From Methyloligella sp. GL2 (GTDB lineage Bacteria; Pseudomonadota; Alphaproteobacteria; Rhizobiales; Methyloligellaceae): DNA of 64,000 nt. The notes under the pieces are model-generated. The model was not told the DNA's origin and made no database searches. It was given only the letters and a program-made list of their open reading frames with translations. Position 1 is the first letter of the stretch. Each line of letters begins with the position of its first letter. The position numbers and the translations under genes are program-made. Where the stretch lies: positions 2,530,988 through 2,594,987 of the forward strand of contig NZ_CP054476.1 in assembly GCF_013341275.1 (NCBI RefSeq). Direction: 5' to 3'. This document shows positions 33,547 to 42,881 of this stretch, one piece after another.

Positions 33547-34617
33547 TCACTGTGCAGCTTTGACCTGGTTCCAGATTTCCAGGTATTTCGCGCGCTGCTT
33601 GACCGGCTGCCACCAGCTGACGGTCTTCAAGGTCTCCGGATCGCTCATGCCGAGAGTCTCGAAGGACTCCTTCTCTTCCGGGGTGAGCTCGCCGACGAGG
33701 TTCTTGTTGGCATAGCCGAAGCCGGTGACCTTGTGGCCGAGCGCCTGGACCTTGGCGGTCGAGACGTAGTCGAGCCATTTGTAGACGCACTCGTTCTCGG
33801 AGGCGCCCTTGGCGATCATCCAGCTATCGCTCCAGCCGCCGCGGCCTTCCTTCGGGTCGACATCGATGATGTCGCGGCCGTCCTCTTTCAATTTGAGGAG
33901 GGTCTCTTCCCAGGAGTTACCTCCGACCACCTCTTTGCCTTGCATCAAGGTGCCCATCTCGGAGGTGGTGAACCAGTATTTGCGGATGTTGGGCTTCAGC
34001 TCCAGCAGCGCCTCTTTCACCTTGGCGAGCTGCTCGTCATCCATGTCGTAGATGTCTTCGATGCCGAGATAGCGGGCCGCGGTGTAGACGGTCTCGATAT
34101 CGTCCCACATGGCGAGCTTGCCCTTGAACTTCGGATCCCAAAGAAAGGCGAGGCTGTCCGGGGTGCCGTCGACCGCATCGGCATCGACGATGATACGGAT
34201 GATGCCCCAGGCGTAAGGCACGCCGTAGGTCTTGCCGTCCTTGCTCAGCCAGGCGGGAGATTCGAAGGTCTCGAAGAACTCCTTCGAGGCCGGCACCTTG
34301 CTCATATCGACCGGATCGACGAGACCGGCATCGATCAGCTTCATGGTGGTGTCGTTGGAGGGGGAGATCAGGTCGTAAGCGCCGCCGCCACCCATCAGCT
34401 TGGCGAAGAACTCGTCATTGGAGCCGACATAGACGGCGTCGACCGAGCAGCCCGTGTCTTCCTCGAACGGCTTGACGAAGCTGTCGTCGGCATAGCCTTC
34501 CCAGGTTAGAAGATTCAAACTTCCGGCCTGGGCCGACGCTGCACCGGCAAGGCTTAGAAAAAGCCCCGCGACGAGAGATTTGCCCAAATTTTTACTCAAG
34601 CTCCTGCAAACCGACAC
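33547..34617 (-). CDS. Periplasmic amine/polyamine-binding protein (PotD-like)
   Basis: I start at GTG 34617, which has AAGGAG nine bases upstream and puts the signal peptide (KNLGKSLVAGLFLSLAGAAS) at the N terminus; the frame is open to 34707 without a ribosome site. The mature protein of about 325 residues is a PotD/PotF-type binding protein: NLLTWEGYADDSFVKPFEED, VYVGSNDEFFAKL and YDLISPSNDTTMKLIDAG. It is first in the operon binding protein-ATPase-permease-permease. The nearby amine oxidase with a shared operator suggests the ligand is an amine that this enzyme degrades. Ectoine or its breakdown products are less likely because the doe genes lack the operator. Confidence 0.9.
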   Translation of the reverse strand: MSVCRSLSKNLGKSLVAGLFLSLAGAASAQAGSLNLLTWEGYADDSFVKPFEEDTGCSVDAVYVGSNDEFFAKLMGGGGAYDLISPSNDTTMKLIDAGLVDPVDMSKVPASKEFFETFESPAWLSKDGKTYGVPYAWGIIRIIVDADAVDGTPDSLAFLWDPKFKGKLAMWDDIETVYTAARYLGIEDIYDMDDEQLAKVKEALLELKPNIRKYWFTTSEMGTLMQGKEVVGGNSWEETLLKLKEDGRDIIDVDPKEGRGGWSDSWMIAKGASENECVYKWLDYVSTAKVQALGHKVTGFGYANKNLVGELTPEEKESFETLGMSDPETLKTVSWWQPVKQRAKYLEIWNQVKAAQ

Positions 34618-34957
34618 TGATCCACACTCCTTATATTTCTTCACCCTGCACGACTTATCCGCTCCCCGCGCAGCGTTACTTCGGGTTGGAACGCCAACCC
34701 GAAACAAGACACACGGGAATGCTCGACCGATCGGCGACCGGACGGGATTTTTGCTTATCGTATATTGCTTCCCGAGAAGATTTTCTCCTCAGCGCAGCAA
34801 AAGTTCTCTTGAGGATACGCGTGACACCCGGCGTGTAATTGACAATTGGTGCCAAATGCGCGGACGGGCGCGCCATTGCTGACGCGCCCGTGCCGGGTCG
34901 GATGCGGTGAAGGCCGAAAGGCGAGCGCGCGTCAGCTCCACGCGCGCGGCCTATCGC
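34618..34957. promoter_or_regulatory. Control region upstream of the importer operon
   Basis: These 340 bases contain no credible gene. They hold the operator-like copy B at 34834-34858 and a GC-rich inverted repeat around 34864-34891 between the operator and the mscS stop. Confidence 0.6.
34834..34858 (-). promoter_or_regulatory. Operator-like sequence, copy B
   Basis: On the plus strand it reads TGTAATTGACA-N6-GCCAAA-N-G, the same as copy A at 29206-29230. It lies 217-241 bases before the binding-protein start, in the same orientation relative to transcription as copy A. Confidence 0.65.
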
Positions 34958-36409
34958 TTAGGATTGCTGGTCTTCTTCATAGCCCTCGGCGCCCTGGGCT
35001 TCGGCCTCGGCGGGATTTTTCGGCGTCGGATTGGGCTTGGAGCCGCCATGGGTCTTATGGGACGGCGCGGGCGCGGCAAGCTCGGGGGCCGAGGCGTTGT
35101 AGACATGGATATCGCGCTGCGGGAACGGGATGGAGATGCCGTTCTTGTCGAAGGCTTCCTTGATCTGCCGGGTCAGATCCCAGCGCACCGCCCAGTAATC
35201 GGCGCCGCGCACCCAGGGGCGGACGATGAAATTGACCGAGTTGTCGCCGAGCTCCGAAACGCGGACCACCGGCGCCGGATCCTGGAGCACCAGCGGGTGC
35301 GCGGCGACCGTCTCCTCCAGCACCTCCGTCGCCTTCTCGATGTCGTCGTCATAGCCAATGCCGGCAGTGAGATCGACGCGGCGGGTCGGCGAGACGGTAA
35401 CATTGGTGATGACCTCGCCCCAGACCTGCTTGTTGGGAATGACGATGATCTGGTTGTCGGGCGTGGTCACCGTGGTGGCGACGATGCTGACCGCCTTCAC
35501 CGTGCCGGCCACGCCGCCGACATCGACATAATCGCCTTCATCGAAGGGCCGATAGACCATGATCATCAGGCCGGCGGCGAGATTGCTCAACGTATCCTGG
35601 AAGGCGAAAGCCATGATGAAGGAGGCGCCACCGATCAGGGCGAAGAGCGGGGTGATATCGACGCCGAGCATCGATACGACGATCATCAAGCCGAGGGCCA
35701 AGGTGATCCAGTAGACCACGGTGACGATGAAGGCCTGTAGCAGCTTGGAGAGGTTCTTGACGTGGCCGATCCAGCGGGCGACGGAGCGGCGCACCAGCCG
35801 CGCGATGATCAGAAGCGCGGTGAAGGCGACGGCGATCACAATGACGAAGCGAAGCACCCGCAGACCGCCCTCGTCGGAAGCGAGCCAACCCTGGAACTGG
35901 GCGAAGAGGGTGCGGTAATCGTTGGAGCGGGCCTCTTCCGTCGCGATGGCGGTGCCGTAGGTGCGGTAGTCAGCAATGGTCTCGGCATTGCCCCCCTTAC
36001 GCTCCAGCGCATTGACGACGATGCCGAACTTCTTGAGATACTGATTGCGCTCGTTAACGCGCTCGAGCAGGTGCTTGCGCGCCTCATCCTTCTGCTTGCC
36101 CTGCAGACTGAGCAGCGCGACCTGCGCATCGGAGACCTCGGTGGTTTTGGCTTCGACGAGCTTCTGCCATTTCGCAGCTACCTCGACGAGTTCCTCCTTA
36201 GTCAGGGGAACGAGGCGGATGGTCAGCACCTCGCCGGTGATGGAAGGGTCGGTGACCGCCGGGGGCAGTTCGGCGGCGGTGTCGTTTGCCGCTGCCGTAT
36301 TCTCGGCTGGCGCCGGGGCGGCAGCGTCTTGTGCAAAGGCCGCGCCCGAGAGGCCGGCGGCAAGAATGAAGACAAACAGAAGAGCCCAGATATTTCGAAG
36401 GAACGGCAT
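34958..36409 (-). CDS. Small-conductance mechanosensitive channel (MscS family)
   Basis: The 483-residue protein has a signal peptide (about 1-26), a periplasmic domain of about 150 residues, four or so helices, and the MscS pore helix FAFQDTLSNLAAGLMI followed by the beta domain RPFDEGDYVDVGGVAGTV and VVTTPDNQIIVIPNK. Its C-terminal tail is rich in Pro, Ala and acidic residues. It opens when membrane tension rises after a drop in external salt and lets solutes out. Together with ectoine catabolism it fits an organism meeting changing salinity. The extended periplasmic N terminus places it among larger MscS paralogues. Confidence 0.93.
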   Translation of the reverse strand: MPFLRNIWALLFVFILAAGLSGAAFAQDAAAPAPAENTAAANDTAAELPPAVTDPSITGEVLTIRLVPLTKEELVEVAAKWQKLVEAKTTEVSDAQVALLSLQGKQKDEARKHLLERVNERNQYLKKFGIVVNALERKGGNAETIADYRTYGTAIATEEARSNDYRTLFAQFQGWLASDEGGLRVLRFVIVIAVAFTALLIIARLVRRSVARWIGHVKNLSKLLQAFIVTVVYWITLALGLMIVVSMLGVDITPLFALIGGASFIMAFAFQDTLSNLAAGLMIMVYRPFDEGDYVDVGGVAGTVKAVSIVATTVTTPDNQIIVIPNKQVWGEVITNVTVSPTRRVDLTAGIGYDDDIEKATEVLEETVAAHPLVLQDPAPVVRVSELGDNSVNFIVRPWVRGADYWAVRWDLTRQIKEAFDKNGISIPFPQRDIHVYNASAPELAAPAPSHKTHGGSKPNPTPKNPAEAEAQGAEGYEEDQQS

Positions 36410-36537
36410 GGCGCGACGACTCGCTTTCCCGGATCGCTAGGTTGATATGGCGCCCCGTGGTTAGAGGACCGGGCGGCGGCAATCAACCCGCCGGGATATT
36501 TGGGCATATCTCATTATGCCGACGCGATACGGCGATG

Positions 36538-36589
36538 CCGTGACATGGCTCCGAGTCATGGCTCCGTGACATGGCGCCGTGACATGGCC
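36538..36589. repeat. Four tandem copies of a 13-bp unit
   Basis: The units are CCGTGACATGGCT, CCGAGTCATGGCT, CCGTGACATGGCG and CCGTGACATGGCC, directly adjacent. Unit 2 differs at three positions and the last base varies. They lie in the 269-base region between mscS and the antiporter gene, about 90 bases before the antiporter start. Confidence 0.9.
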
Positions 36590-36678
36590 CGGCAAAGCCC
36601 CTATCGTTGAGCCGTCGCCGTTTCCGTTGCCGGACCCGGCCGACATCGTGACCGGGCTGGAATTCTTCGACAGCGCAG

Positions 36679-37680
36679 ATGATTTTCGTTCTGCTCCAAT
36701 TTGCGATCTGCGCCGGCGTCATTGCCGTCGCCGGCTCGGCGTTGAGCCGGCAGGGCGACGCGATCGCATCGAAATCGGGCATTTCGCGAAGCTGGATCGG
36801 CCTGGTGCTGTTGGCCACGGCCACCTCCCTGCCCGAGCTGTTCACCGGACTGAGCGCTGTGACGCTGGCGAACGCGCCGAATATCGCGGTGGGCGATGCG
36901 CTGGGAAGCTGCCTGTTCAACCTGGTCATGGTGGTGCTGCTGGATGCGCTGAACCGGGAGGAGCCGTTCTTCACCACCGCCGATCAGGGGCATATCCTGA
37001 GCGCCGGATTCGGCGCCATTCTGATCGGCTTCGCCGGCGCCTCGCTCTTGATCGAGCGGGAGACCTTGCTGCCCACGGTCTGGCATTTCGGCTTCTCCAC
37101 GCCGCTGCTGATCCTGGTCTATTTCTTCGCCACGCGATCCAGCTTCCTCTATCAGCAGCGCCACGGGCAGCAGGAGCTGTCGATCGATACCTATCCCGAC
37201 ACGACGCTCGGCAAAGCGATCCGCCGCTATCTGCTCGCCGCAGTGTTCGTGGTGGCGGCGGGCATCTGGCTGCCCTTCATCGGCGTGGAGATCGCCGACC
37301 GGCTTGGACTGCAGGCGACCTTCGTCGGCACGCTGATGATCGCGGCGGCGACCTCGGTGCCGGAGCTGGTGGTGGTAATTTCGGCCTACCGCATGGGCGC
37401 CACGGATCTGGGCATGGCGAGCCTCTTGGGCAGCAACCTGTTCGACATTCTGATCCTCGGCATCGACGACATCGCCTATCGCGACGGACCGCTGCTCGCC
37501 GCCGCCTCAACCACCCATGCGGTGACGGCATTCGCGGCGGTGGTGATGACCGGTATCGTGATCGTGGCGCTGCTCTACCAGCCGCGCACGCGGCTGGCCG
37601 GCACGGTGGGCTGGGCCAGCCTGGCGTTGCTCGCGGTCTATCTCTTCAGCTCTTACGTGATGTTCCTGCACGGCCACTAG
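36679..37680 (+). CDS. CaCA-family calcium/sodium:cation antiporter
   Basis: The 333-residue membrane protein has about ten helices and the two inverted alpha repeats of the family: GLVLLATATSLPELFTGL at about residue 41 and GTLMIAAATSVPELVVVI at about 216, each with the conserved E in the PE pair. It probably exchanges calcium for sodium or protons. It is convergent with a P2-type ATPase, and their stops overlap in CTAG, so the two cation exporters form a pair. Confidence 0.88.
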   Translation: MIFVLLQFAICAGVIAVAGSALSRQGDAIASKSGISRSWIGLVLLATATSLPELFTGLSAVTLANAPNIAVGDALGSCLFNLVMVVLLDALNREEPFFTTADQGHILSAGFGAILIGFAGASLLIERETLLPTVWHFGFSTPLLILVYFFATRSSFLYQQRHGQQELSIDTYPDTTLGKAIRRYLLAAVFVVAAGIWLPFIGVEIADRLGLQATFVGTLMIAAATSVPELVVVISAYRMGATDLGMASLLGSNLFDILILGIDDIAYRDGPLLAAASTTHAVTAFAAVVMTGIVIVALLYQPRTRLAGTVGWASLALLAVYLFSSYVMFLHGH

Positions 37681-40370
37681 CCGCGGCGCTTGCGCCAGAG
37701 GCGCAGAACCGGATGCACCAGGCTGCCGACGACGAGCGGCGCCAGGCTGCAGGCCAACACCAGCCCCCAGGCCTTGGCATCCAGATGGACGAGCCGCAGG
37801 GCTTCCGCCACCGGCGAAATCAGCATGGCCAGGAAGATCAGGCCGACGCAGAGCTCCAGCGACAGCCAGATATAAGGGTTGGCGGTCACCGCATTGCGGA
37901 ACACACCGGCATTGGCGCCGCGCATGTTGAACACATGCCAGAGCTGGCCGAGGCCGAGGGTGAGGAAGGAGACGGTGACCACCGCATCGCCCTCCAGCTC
38001 CAGCCAGTATTCGGCGAGCAGCAGCGCGCTCAAGGTCGCGATGGTGAGCAGCACGCCATAGAAGACGATGAAGCCCCAATGGCGGCGGGCGAGCAGCGGC
38101 TCGCGCGGATCGCGCGGCGGCTGTTGCAGCACGTCCTTCTCGCCCTCGCCGGCGGCGAGCGCGAAGGCGGGGAAGACGTCGGTGACCAGGTTGAGAAACA
38201 GGATCTGCAGCGGCAGCAGCGGCAGGGGCAGGCCGGCGAGCATGGCCAGGGCCACCACCATGACCTCGCTGAAATTGCAGGAGAGCAGATAGAGCAGGAA
38301 GCGGCGGATATTGCCGAAGATCACCCGGCCTTCGCGGATCGCGGCGACGATGCTGGAGAAGGCATCGTCGCGCAGCACGATATCGGCCGCCTCGCGGGCG
38401 ACCTCGGTGCCGCGCTGGCCCATGGCGATGCCGATATCGGCCTTCTCAAGAGCCGGGGCGTCGTTCACCCCGTCGCCGGTCATGGCGACGATCTCGCCTT
38501 CCGACTGATACAGGGTGATCAGGTCGAGCTTCTGCTCCGGCGAAACGCGGGCGAGGATGCGGGTGGCGAGCAGGCCCTGGCGCTCGGCCTCGTCCTGCTC
38601 GGCAAGCGGCTTCAGCTCGCTGCCGGTGACGGCGGGCGTGGCGGAATCGGCAATGCCGACCGCCTCGCCGATCTTGCGGCCGGTGACGGCGTGATCGCCG
38701 GTGACCATGATGACTTTGATGCCGGCCTCGCGGCAGGCGAGGATGGCGTCGCGGGCATCGGCACGGGGCGGATCGCGCAGGCCGATCAGACCGATAAAGA
38801 GAAGATCTTCGTAATCGGTCGCCGCCGGATCGGCGGTCTCTTTCTCGGCGAAGGCGAGGACGCGAAGCCCCTGCTCGGCCATCTTCTCGGCCGCATCCAG
38901 CCAATAGCCGCGATCGAGCTTGACGCGGTCTGCCTTGTCGCCGAGCTGGCCCGTGGAGGCGCCGAGCACGGCTTCCGGCGCACCCTTGACCAGCATCACC
39001 AGCGCACCGTCGGTGTGATGCACCGTCGCCATCATCTTGGTGGCGGTGTCAAACGCCTCCTGGCCGATCTCGGGCCACTCGGCGAGCAACGTATCGCGCT
39101 CCAGCCCGGCGATGCGGCCGGCGCGCAGAAGCGCCAGCTCCATGGGATCGCCGGTCCCTTCCTCGCCGGCTTCGTCCTTGCCCTCTTGGCCGAGGCTGGC
39201 GCTGCTGCACATCACGCCGACGCGCAAGGCGCGGATCAGGGCCGGATCATCGCTGGCGTCGTTGCCGTGGGCATCGGCGATGGCGCCGTCACCGATGCGG
39301 TATTCGCCGCGCGGCAGCCACAGCGCCTCCACCGTCATGCGGTTTTCGGTGAGGGTTCCGGTCTTGTCGGTGAAGATCACCGTGGTGGAGCCGAGGGTCT
39401 CCACCGCCGAGAGCCGCTCCACCAGCACGTTGCGGCGGGCCATGCGCCACATGCCGCGGGCAAGCGCGATGGTGGCGACGATGGGGAGACCTTCGGGCAT
39501 GGCGGCGACCGCCAGTGCCACGCCGGCCTCGATCATCAAGGGAAGATCTCGCCCGCCAAGCACGCCGACCAGGGTGGTGAGCGCGGCGATGACGATGACC
39601 ACCCAGACGATCTGGCCCATGAGCTGCTGCAGCTTGCGGTCCAGGGGCGAGGATTCCGGCTCGGCTTCGAGCACCAGATCGGTGATCCGGCCGAGCTCGG
39701 TCTTCATGCCGGTGGCAGTGACCACGCCGAGGGCAGTGCCGCGCACCAGGGCGGTGCCTTTGTGCAGCATGCAGTTGCGGTCGGCGAGGATGGTGTCGGG
39801 CGGGACGGGGTCGAGGGATTTCTCCACCGGCACGGATTCGCCGGTCATGGTGGATTCATCGCACCAGACATTGGCCGCCTCGACCAGGCGGAGATCGGCG
39901 GCGACCAGATCGCCGGCTTCGAGGAAGACGATATCGCCGGGCACCAGGGCTTCGGCGGGAATGCGGTGCAAGGCGCCGTCGCGCCTCACCTGCGCCGATT
40001 GCACGCCGAGCTGGCGCAGCGCCTCCATGGAGCGCACGGCGCGGATCTCGGAGAAGAAGCCGGTGGCTGTGTTGATCACCAGCACCAGCAAAATGGCGAC
40101 GCATTCAGTGATGTCGCCGAGAATCAGGGACAGCGCCGCGGCGGCGGCGAGCAGCCAGACCACCGGGCTTTTGAGCTGATCGACGAAGATCTCGAAGGCC
40201 GAGACCCTGGGCGCGTGACGCAGCGTATTGGGACCGTAGCGTTCCCGCCGCCGATCGGCCTCCGCATCGGAAAGGCCTTGGGCAGGATCGACGTCGAACT
40301 CTTGCAGCACCGCGGCGGGCGGGGCGGCATAAGGCTTATCGTCTCCTTCGTCGACGGTTCGATCCTGCAT
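37677..40370 (-). CDS. P2-type cation-transporting ATPase (calcium- or sodium-pump like)
   Basis: The 897-residue pump has the actuator motif TGES (about 176-179), phosphorylation site Asp335 in DKTGTLT, the fourth-helix motif MPEGLPIVAT, and hinge GDGVNDAPAL. PEGLP with surrounding residues is typical of the SERCA/PMCA and Na+-exporting group, not heavy-metal pumps. An N-terminal cation ATPase domain and C-terminal four-helix cation ATPase domain are present. It likely exports Ca2+ or Na+ from the cytoplasm; the exact ion is not shown by the motifs. It is paired tail-to-tail with the CaCA antiporter. Confidence 0.9.
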   Translation of the reverse strand: MQDRTVDEGDDKPYAAPPAAVLQEFDVDPAQGLSDAEADRRRERYGPNTLRHAPRVSAFEIFVDQLKSPVVWLLAAAAALSLILGDITECVAILLVLVINTATGFFSEIRAVRSMEALRQLGVQSAQVRRDGALHRIPAEALVPGDIVFLEAGDLVAADLRLVEAANVWCDESTMTGESVPVEKSLDPVPPDTILADRNCMLHKGTALVRGTALGVVTATGMKTELGRITDLVLEAEPESSPLDRKLQQLMGQIVWVVIVIAALTTLVGVLGGRDLPLMIEAGVALAVAAMPEGLPIVATIALARGMWRMARRNVLVERLSAVETLGSTTVIFTDKTGTLTENRMTVEALWLPRGEYRIGDGAIADAHGNDASDDPALIRALRVGVMCSSASLGQEGKDEAGEEGTGDPMELALLRAGRIAGLERDTLLAEWPEIGQEAFDTATKMMATVHHTDGALVMLVKGAPEAVLGASTGQLGDKADRVKLDRGYWLDAAEKMAEQGLRVLAFAEKETADPAATDYEDLLFIGLIGLRDPPRADARDAILACREAGIKVIMVTGDHAVTGRKIGEAVGIADSATPAVTGSELKPLAEQDEAERQGLLATRILARVSPEQKLDLITLYQSEGEIVAMTGDGVNDAPALEKADIGIAMGQRGTEVAREAADIVLRDDAFSSIVAAIREGRVIFGNIRRFLLYLLSCNFSEVMVVALAMLAGLPLPLLPLQILFLNLVTDVFPAFALAAGEGEKDVLQQPPRDPREPLLARRHWGFIVFYGVLLTIATLSALLLAEYWLELEGDAVVTVSFLTLGLGQLWHVFNMRGANAGVFRNAVTANPYIWLSLELCVGLIFLAMLISPVAEALRLVHLDAKAWGLVLACSLAPLVVGSLVHPVLRLWRKRRG

Positions 40371-40493
40371 GTTTCCGGCTGTTACTCTCAGGTGGGCAGC
40401 CCTGCGGACGCCGAAGCGCGCGACTATCAGCTTGGCGCCGGTGGTGCTTGTGTCAATGCTCCGGTTCGGGACATAGCCGCGCGCTCGCTTCCG

Positions 40494-42881
40494 TTATTTT
40501 TCGGGCGCGATGCCGAGATGGGCCTCGGCGGCGGCGATCTGCTCCTTTACCCGCACGAAACGGTCGGGACTGACCGACATGGAATCGATCCCCTTCTCGA
40601 CCAGGAAGCGGGCGAACTCGGGGTGATCGCTCGGCGCCTGGCCGCACAGCCCGGTATGGGAGCCGGTCTTCTGGGCCTTCTCCAGCAGCTCCTCGATCAT
40701 GGCGAGCACCGCCTCGTTGCGCTCGTCGAACAGATCGGTCAGCCGGTCGCTGTCGCGGTCGACGCCGAGGGTGAGCTGGGTGAGGTCGTTGGAGCCGATA
40801 GAGAAGCCGTCGAAGCGCTCGGCGAATTTCTCGGCCAGCTTCACGTTGGCGGGGATCTCGGCCATGACGTAAAGCTTCAGCCCATCCTTGCCGCGCTCCA
40901 GCCCATGCTTGGCCATCTCGGCGATCACCTTATCGGCCTCGGCCAGGGTGCGGCAGAACGGGATCATCATCACGATATTGTCCATGCCGATCTCGTTGCG
41001 GGCACGAGCCAGGGCCTGGCATTCCAAGCCGAAGCCCTCGCGATAGGCCGGGTCGTAATAGCGGCTCGCCCCGCGCCAGCCGAGCATCGGGTTCTCCTCA
41101 TGGGGCTCAAACTGGGCGCCACCGAGAAGATCGGCATATTCGTTGGTCTTGAAGTCGCTCATGCGCACGATCACCGGGTTCGGGTGATGCGCGGCGGCGA
41201 TGCGGGCCATACCGCGGGAGAGCTTATCGATGAAATACTCTTCCCTGGACGGGTAGCCGCGGGTCAGCTTGGCGATCTGTGTCTTGGCCGCCTCGTCCTC
41301 CACCTCGTCGAAGCGGATCAGCGCCATGGGGTGGATCTGAATATGCCGCCCGATGATGAACTCCATGCGGGCCAGCCCCACACCGTCGGCGGGAAGCCGC
41401 CACCAGCGGAAGGCGCCGGCCGGATCGGCGAGATTGAGCATCGCCTTGGTGCGGGTCTCGGGGATGTCGGCGATCTCGATTTCGATCTTCTCAAACTCGG
41501 CGATGCCCTCATAGACATGGCCTTCGCTGCCTTCGGCGCAGGAGACGGTGATCGGCTGGTCCTCCTCCAGGCGCTTGGTGGCATCCCCTGCCCCGACGAT
41601 GGCGGGTAAACCGATCTCGCGGCTGACGATGGCGGCATGGCTGGTGCGGCCGCCGTGATCGGTGATGATGGCGGCGGCGCGGGTCATGATCGGCACCCAG
41701 TCGGGGCCGGTGGTGGCGGTCACCAGCACGGCACCGCGGGGAAAGCTCTCGATCTCGTCGGGGCTTTGCAGCTTGCAGACCTTGCCGGCGCCGATAGCAT
41801 CGCCAATGGCAAGACCGGAGAACAGCAACTCGCCCTTGCCCTTCAGCTTGTAGGTATGCAGCGCGCTCGCCTCGCGGCGGGACTGCACCGTCTCGGGCCG
41901 AGCCTGGACGATGTAGAGCTCGCCGGTCTCACCATCCTTGGCCCATTCCATATCCATGGGGCAGCCGTAATGGCGCTCGATGGTGGCGGCCCAGCGGGCG
42001 AGCGTCAGGATCTCGTCGTCGTCGAGCACGAAGCGGCGGCGCTCATCGCGCTCGGTCTCCACCACCACGGTGGAGCCCTGCTTGGCGTAGATCATCTTGG
42101 AGCGCTTCACGCCGAGGGATTTGTGGATGATCGGGGTGAGGTCTTCGCGGTCGAGGAACGGCTTGTAGACCTGGAACTCGTCGGGATCGACCATGCCTTG
42201 CACGATGGTCTCGCCGAGCCCCCAGACGCCGGTGATCAGGATCGAGCGGGGGAAGCCGGTCTCGGTGTCGATGGAGAACATCACGCCGGAAGAGGCGAGA
42301 TCGGAGCGCACCATCTTCTGCACGCCGACGGAGACGGCGACCTGGAGATGGTCGAAGCCGTGGTTCTCGCGATAGCTGATGGCCCGGTCGGTGAACAGCG
42401 AGGCATAGCATTTGCGGCAAGCATCGAGCAGCGCCTCCTCGCCCTCGATATTGAGATAGGACTCAAGTTGACCGGCGAAGCTCGCCTCGGGCAGATCCTC
42501 GGCGGTGGCGGAGGAGCGCACCGCGACGGTACGGTCGCCGCGGTCACGCATCTCGTCATAAGTGCCGAGAATCGCGTCTTTCAGAGCGGGCGGGAACGGC
42601 GCATCGAGAATGGATTTTCGGATGGCGCTGCCGACCTCGGCCAAAGTGCCCAGATCGTCGCCCAGCTTGGCGACCTCCGCGGCGATGGTCTCATGCAGGC
42701 GGTTCTCCTTGATGAACATCCAAAAGGCGTCCGACGTGGTGGCGAAACCGCCGGGGACGTTGATGCCTTCTTTCTGCAAATGGCCGATCAGCTCGCCCAA
42801 TGATGAATTCTTACCGCCGACTTTTGCGACATCGCTCCGGGCGATCTCAGACAGCGGGATGACGAGAGACTGATCGTTCAT
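40494..42881 (-). CDS. ppsA: Phosphoenolpyruvate synthase
   Basis: PpsA turns pyruvate, ATP and water into phosphoenolpyruvate, AMP and phosphate. The 795-residue protein has the ATP-grasp domain (AVRSSATAEDLPEASFAGQ), the phospho-histidine His415 in GGRTSHAAIVSREIGLP, and the C-terminal PEP-binding barrel (GSNDLTQLTLGVDRD, GLCGQAPSDHPEFA). The start overlaps the stop of the GH65 gene in ATGA. In a serine-cycle methylotroph it could help supply PEP or start gluconeogenesis; here it is coupled to sugar phosphorylase genes, so it may serve storage sugar turnover. Confidence 0.95.
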   Translation of the reverse strand: MNDQSLVIPLSEIARSDVAKVGGKNSSLGELIGHLQKEGINVPGGFATTSDAFWMFIKENRLHETIAAEVAKLGDDLGTLAEVGSAIRKSILDAPFPPALKDAILGTYDEMRDRGDRTVAVRSSATAEDLPEASFAGQLESYLNIEGEEALLDACRKCYASLFTDRAISYRENHGFDHLQVAVSVGVQKMVRSDLASSGVMFSIDTETGFPRSILITGVWGLGETIVQGMVDPDEFQVYKPFLDREDLTPIIHKSLGVKRSKMIYAKQGSTVVVETERDERRRFVLDDDEILTLARWAATIERHYGCPMDMEWAKDGETGELYIVQARPETVQSRREASALHTYKLKGKGELLFSGLAIGDAIGAGKVCKLQSPDEIESFPRGAVLVTATTGPDWVPIMTRAAAIITDHGGRTSHAAIVSREIGLPAIVGAGDATKRLEEDQPITVSCAEGSEGHVYEGIAEFEKIEIEIADIPETRTKAMLNLADPAGAFRWWRLPADGVGLARMEFIIGRHIQIHPMALIRFDEVEDEAAKTQIAKLTRGYPSREEYFIDKLSRGMARIAAAHHPNPVIVRMSDFKTNEYADLLGGAQFEPHEENPMLGWRGASRYYDPAYREGFGLECQALARARNEIGMDNIVMMIPFCRTLAEADKVIAEMAKHGLERGKDGLKLYVMAEIPANVKLAEKFAERFDGFSIGSNDLTQLTLGVDRDSDRLTDLFDERNEAVLAMIEELLEKAQKTGSHTGLCGQAPSDHPEFARFLVEKGIDSMSVSPDRFVRVKEQIAAAEAHLGIAPEK

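Noticed and set aside
34864..34891. GC-rich inverted repeat ACGGGCGCG...CGCGCCCGT as the mscS terminator
   Set aside because: The stem is good but no T run follows on the minus strand, so it was only mentioned as part of the intergenic region.
36579..41609. A very long open frame (about 1,676 codons) on the plus strand
   Set aside because: It runs antisense or out of frame to the antiporter, the P2-type ATPase and part of ppsA, all of which have clear motifs. Its residues (rich in Gly, Ala, Asp, His, Gln) look like the usual mirror of GC-rich coding DNA.
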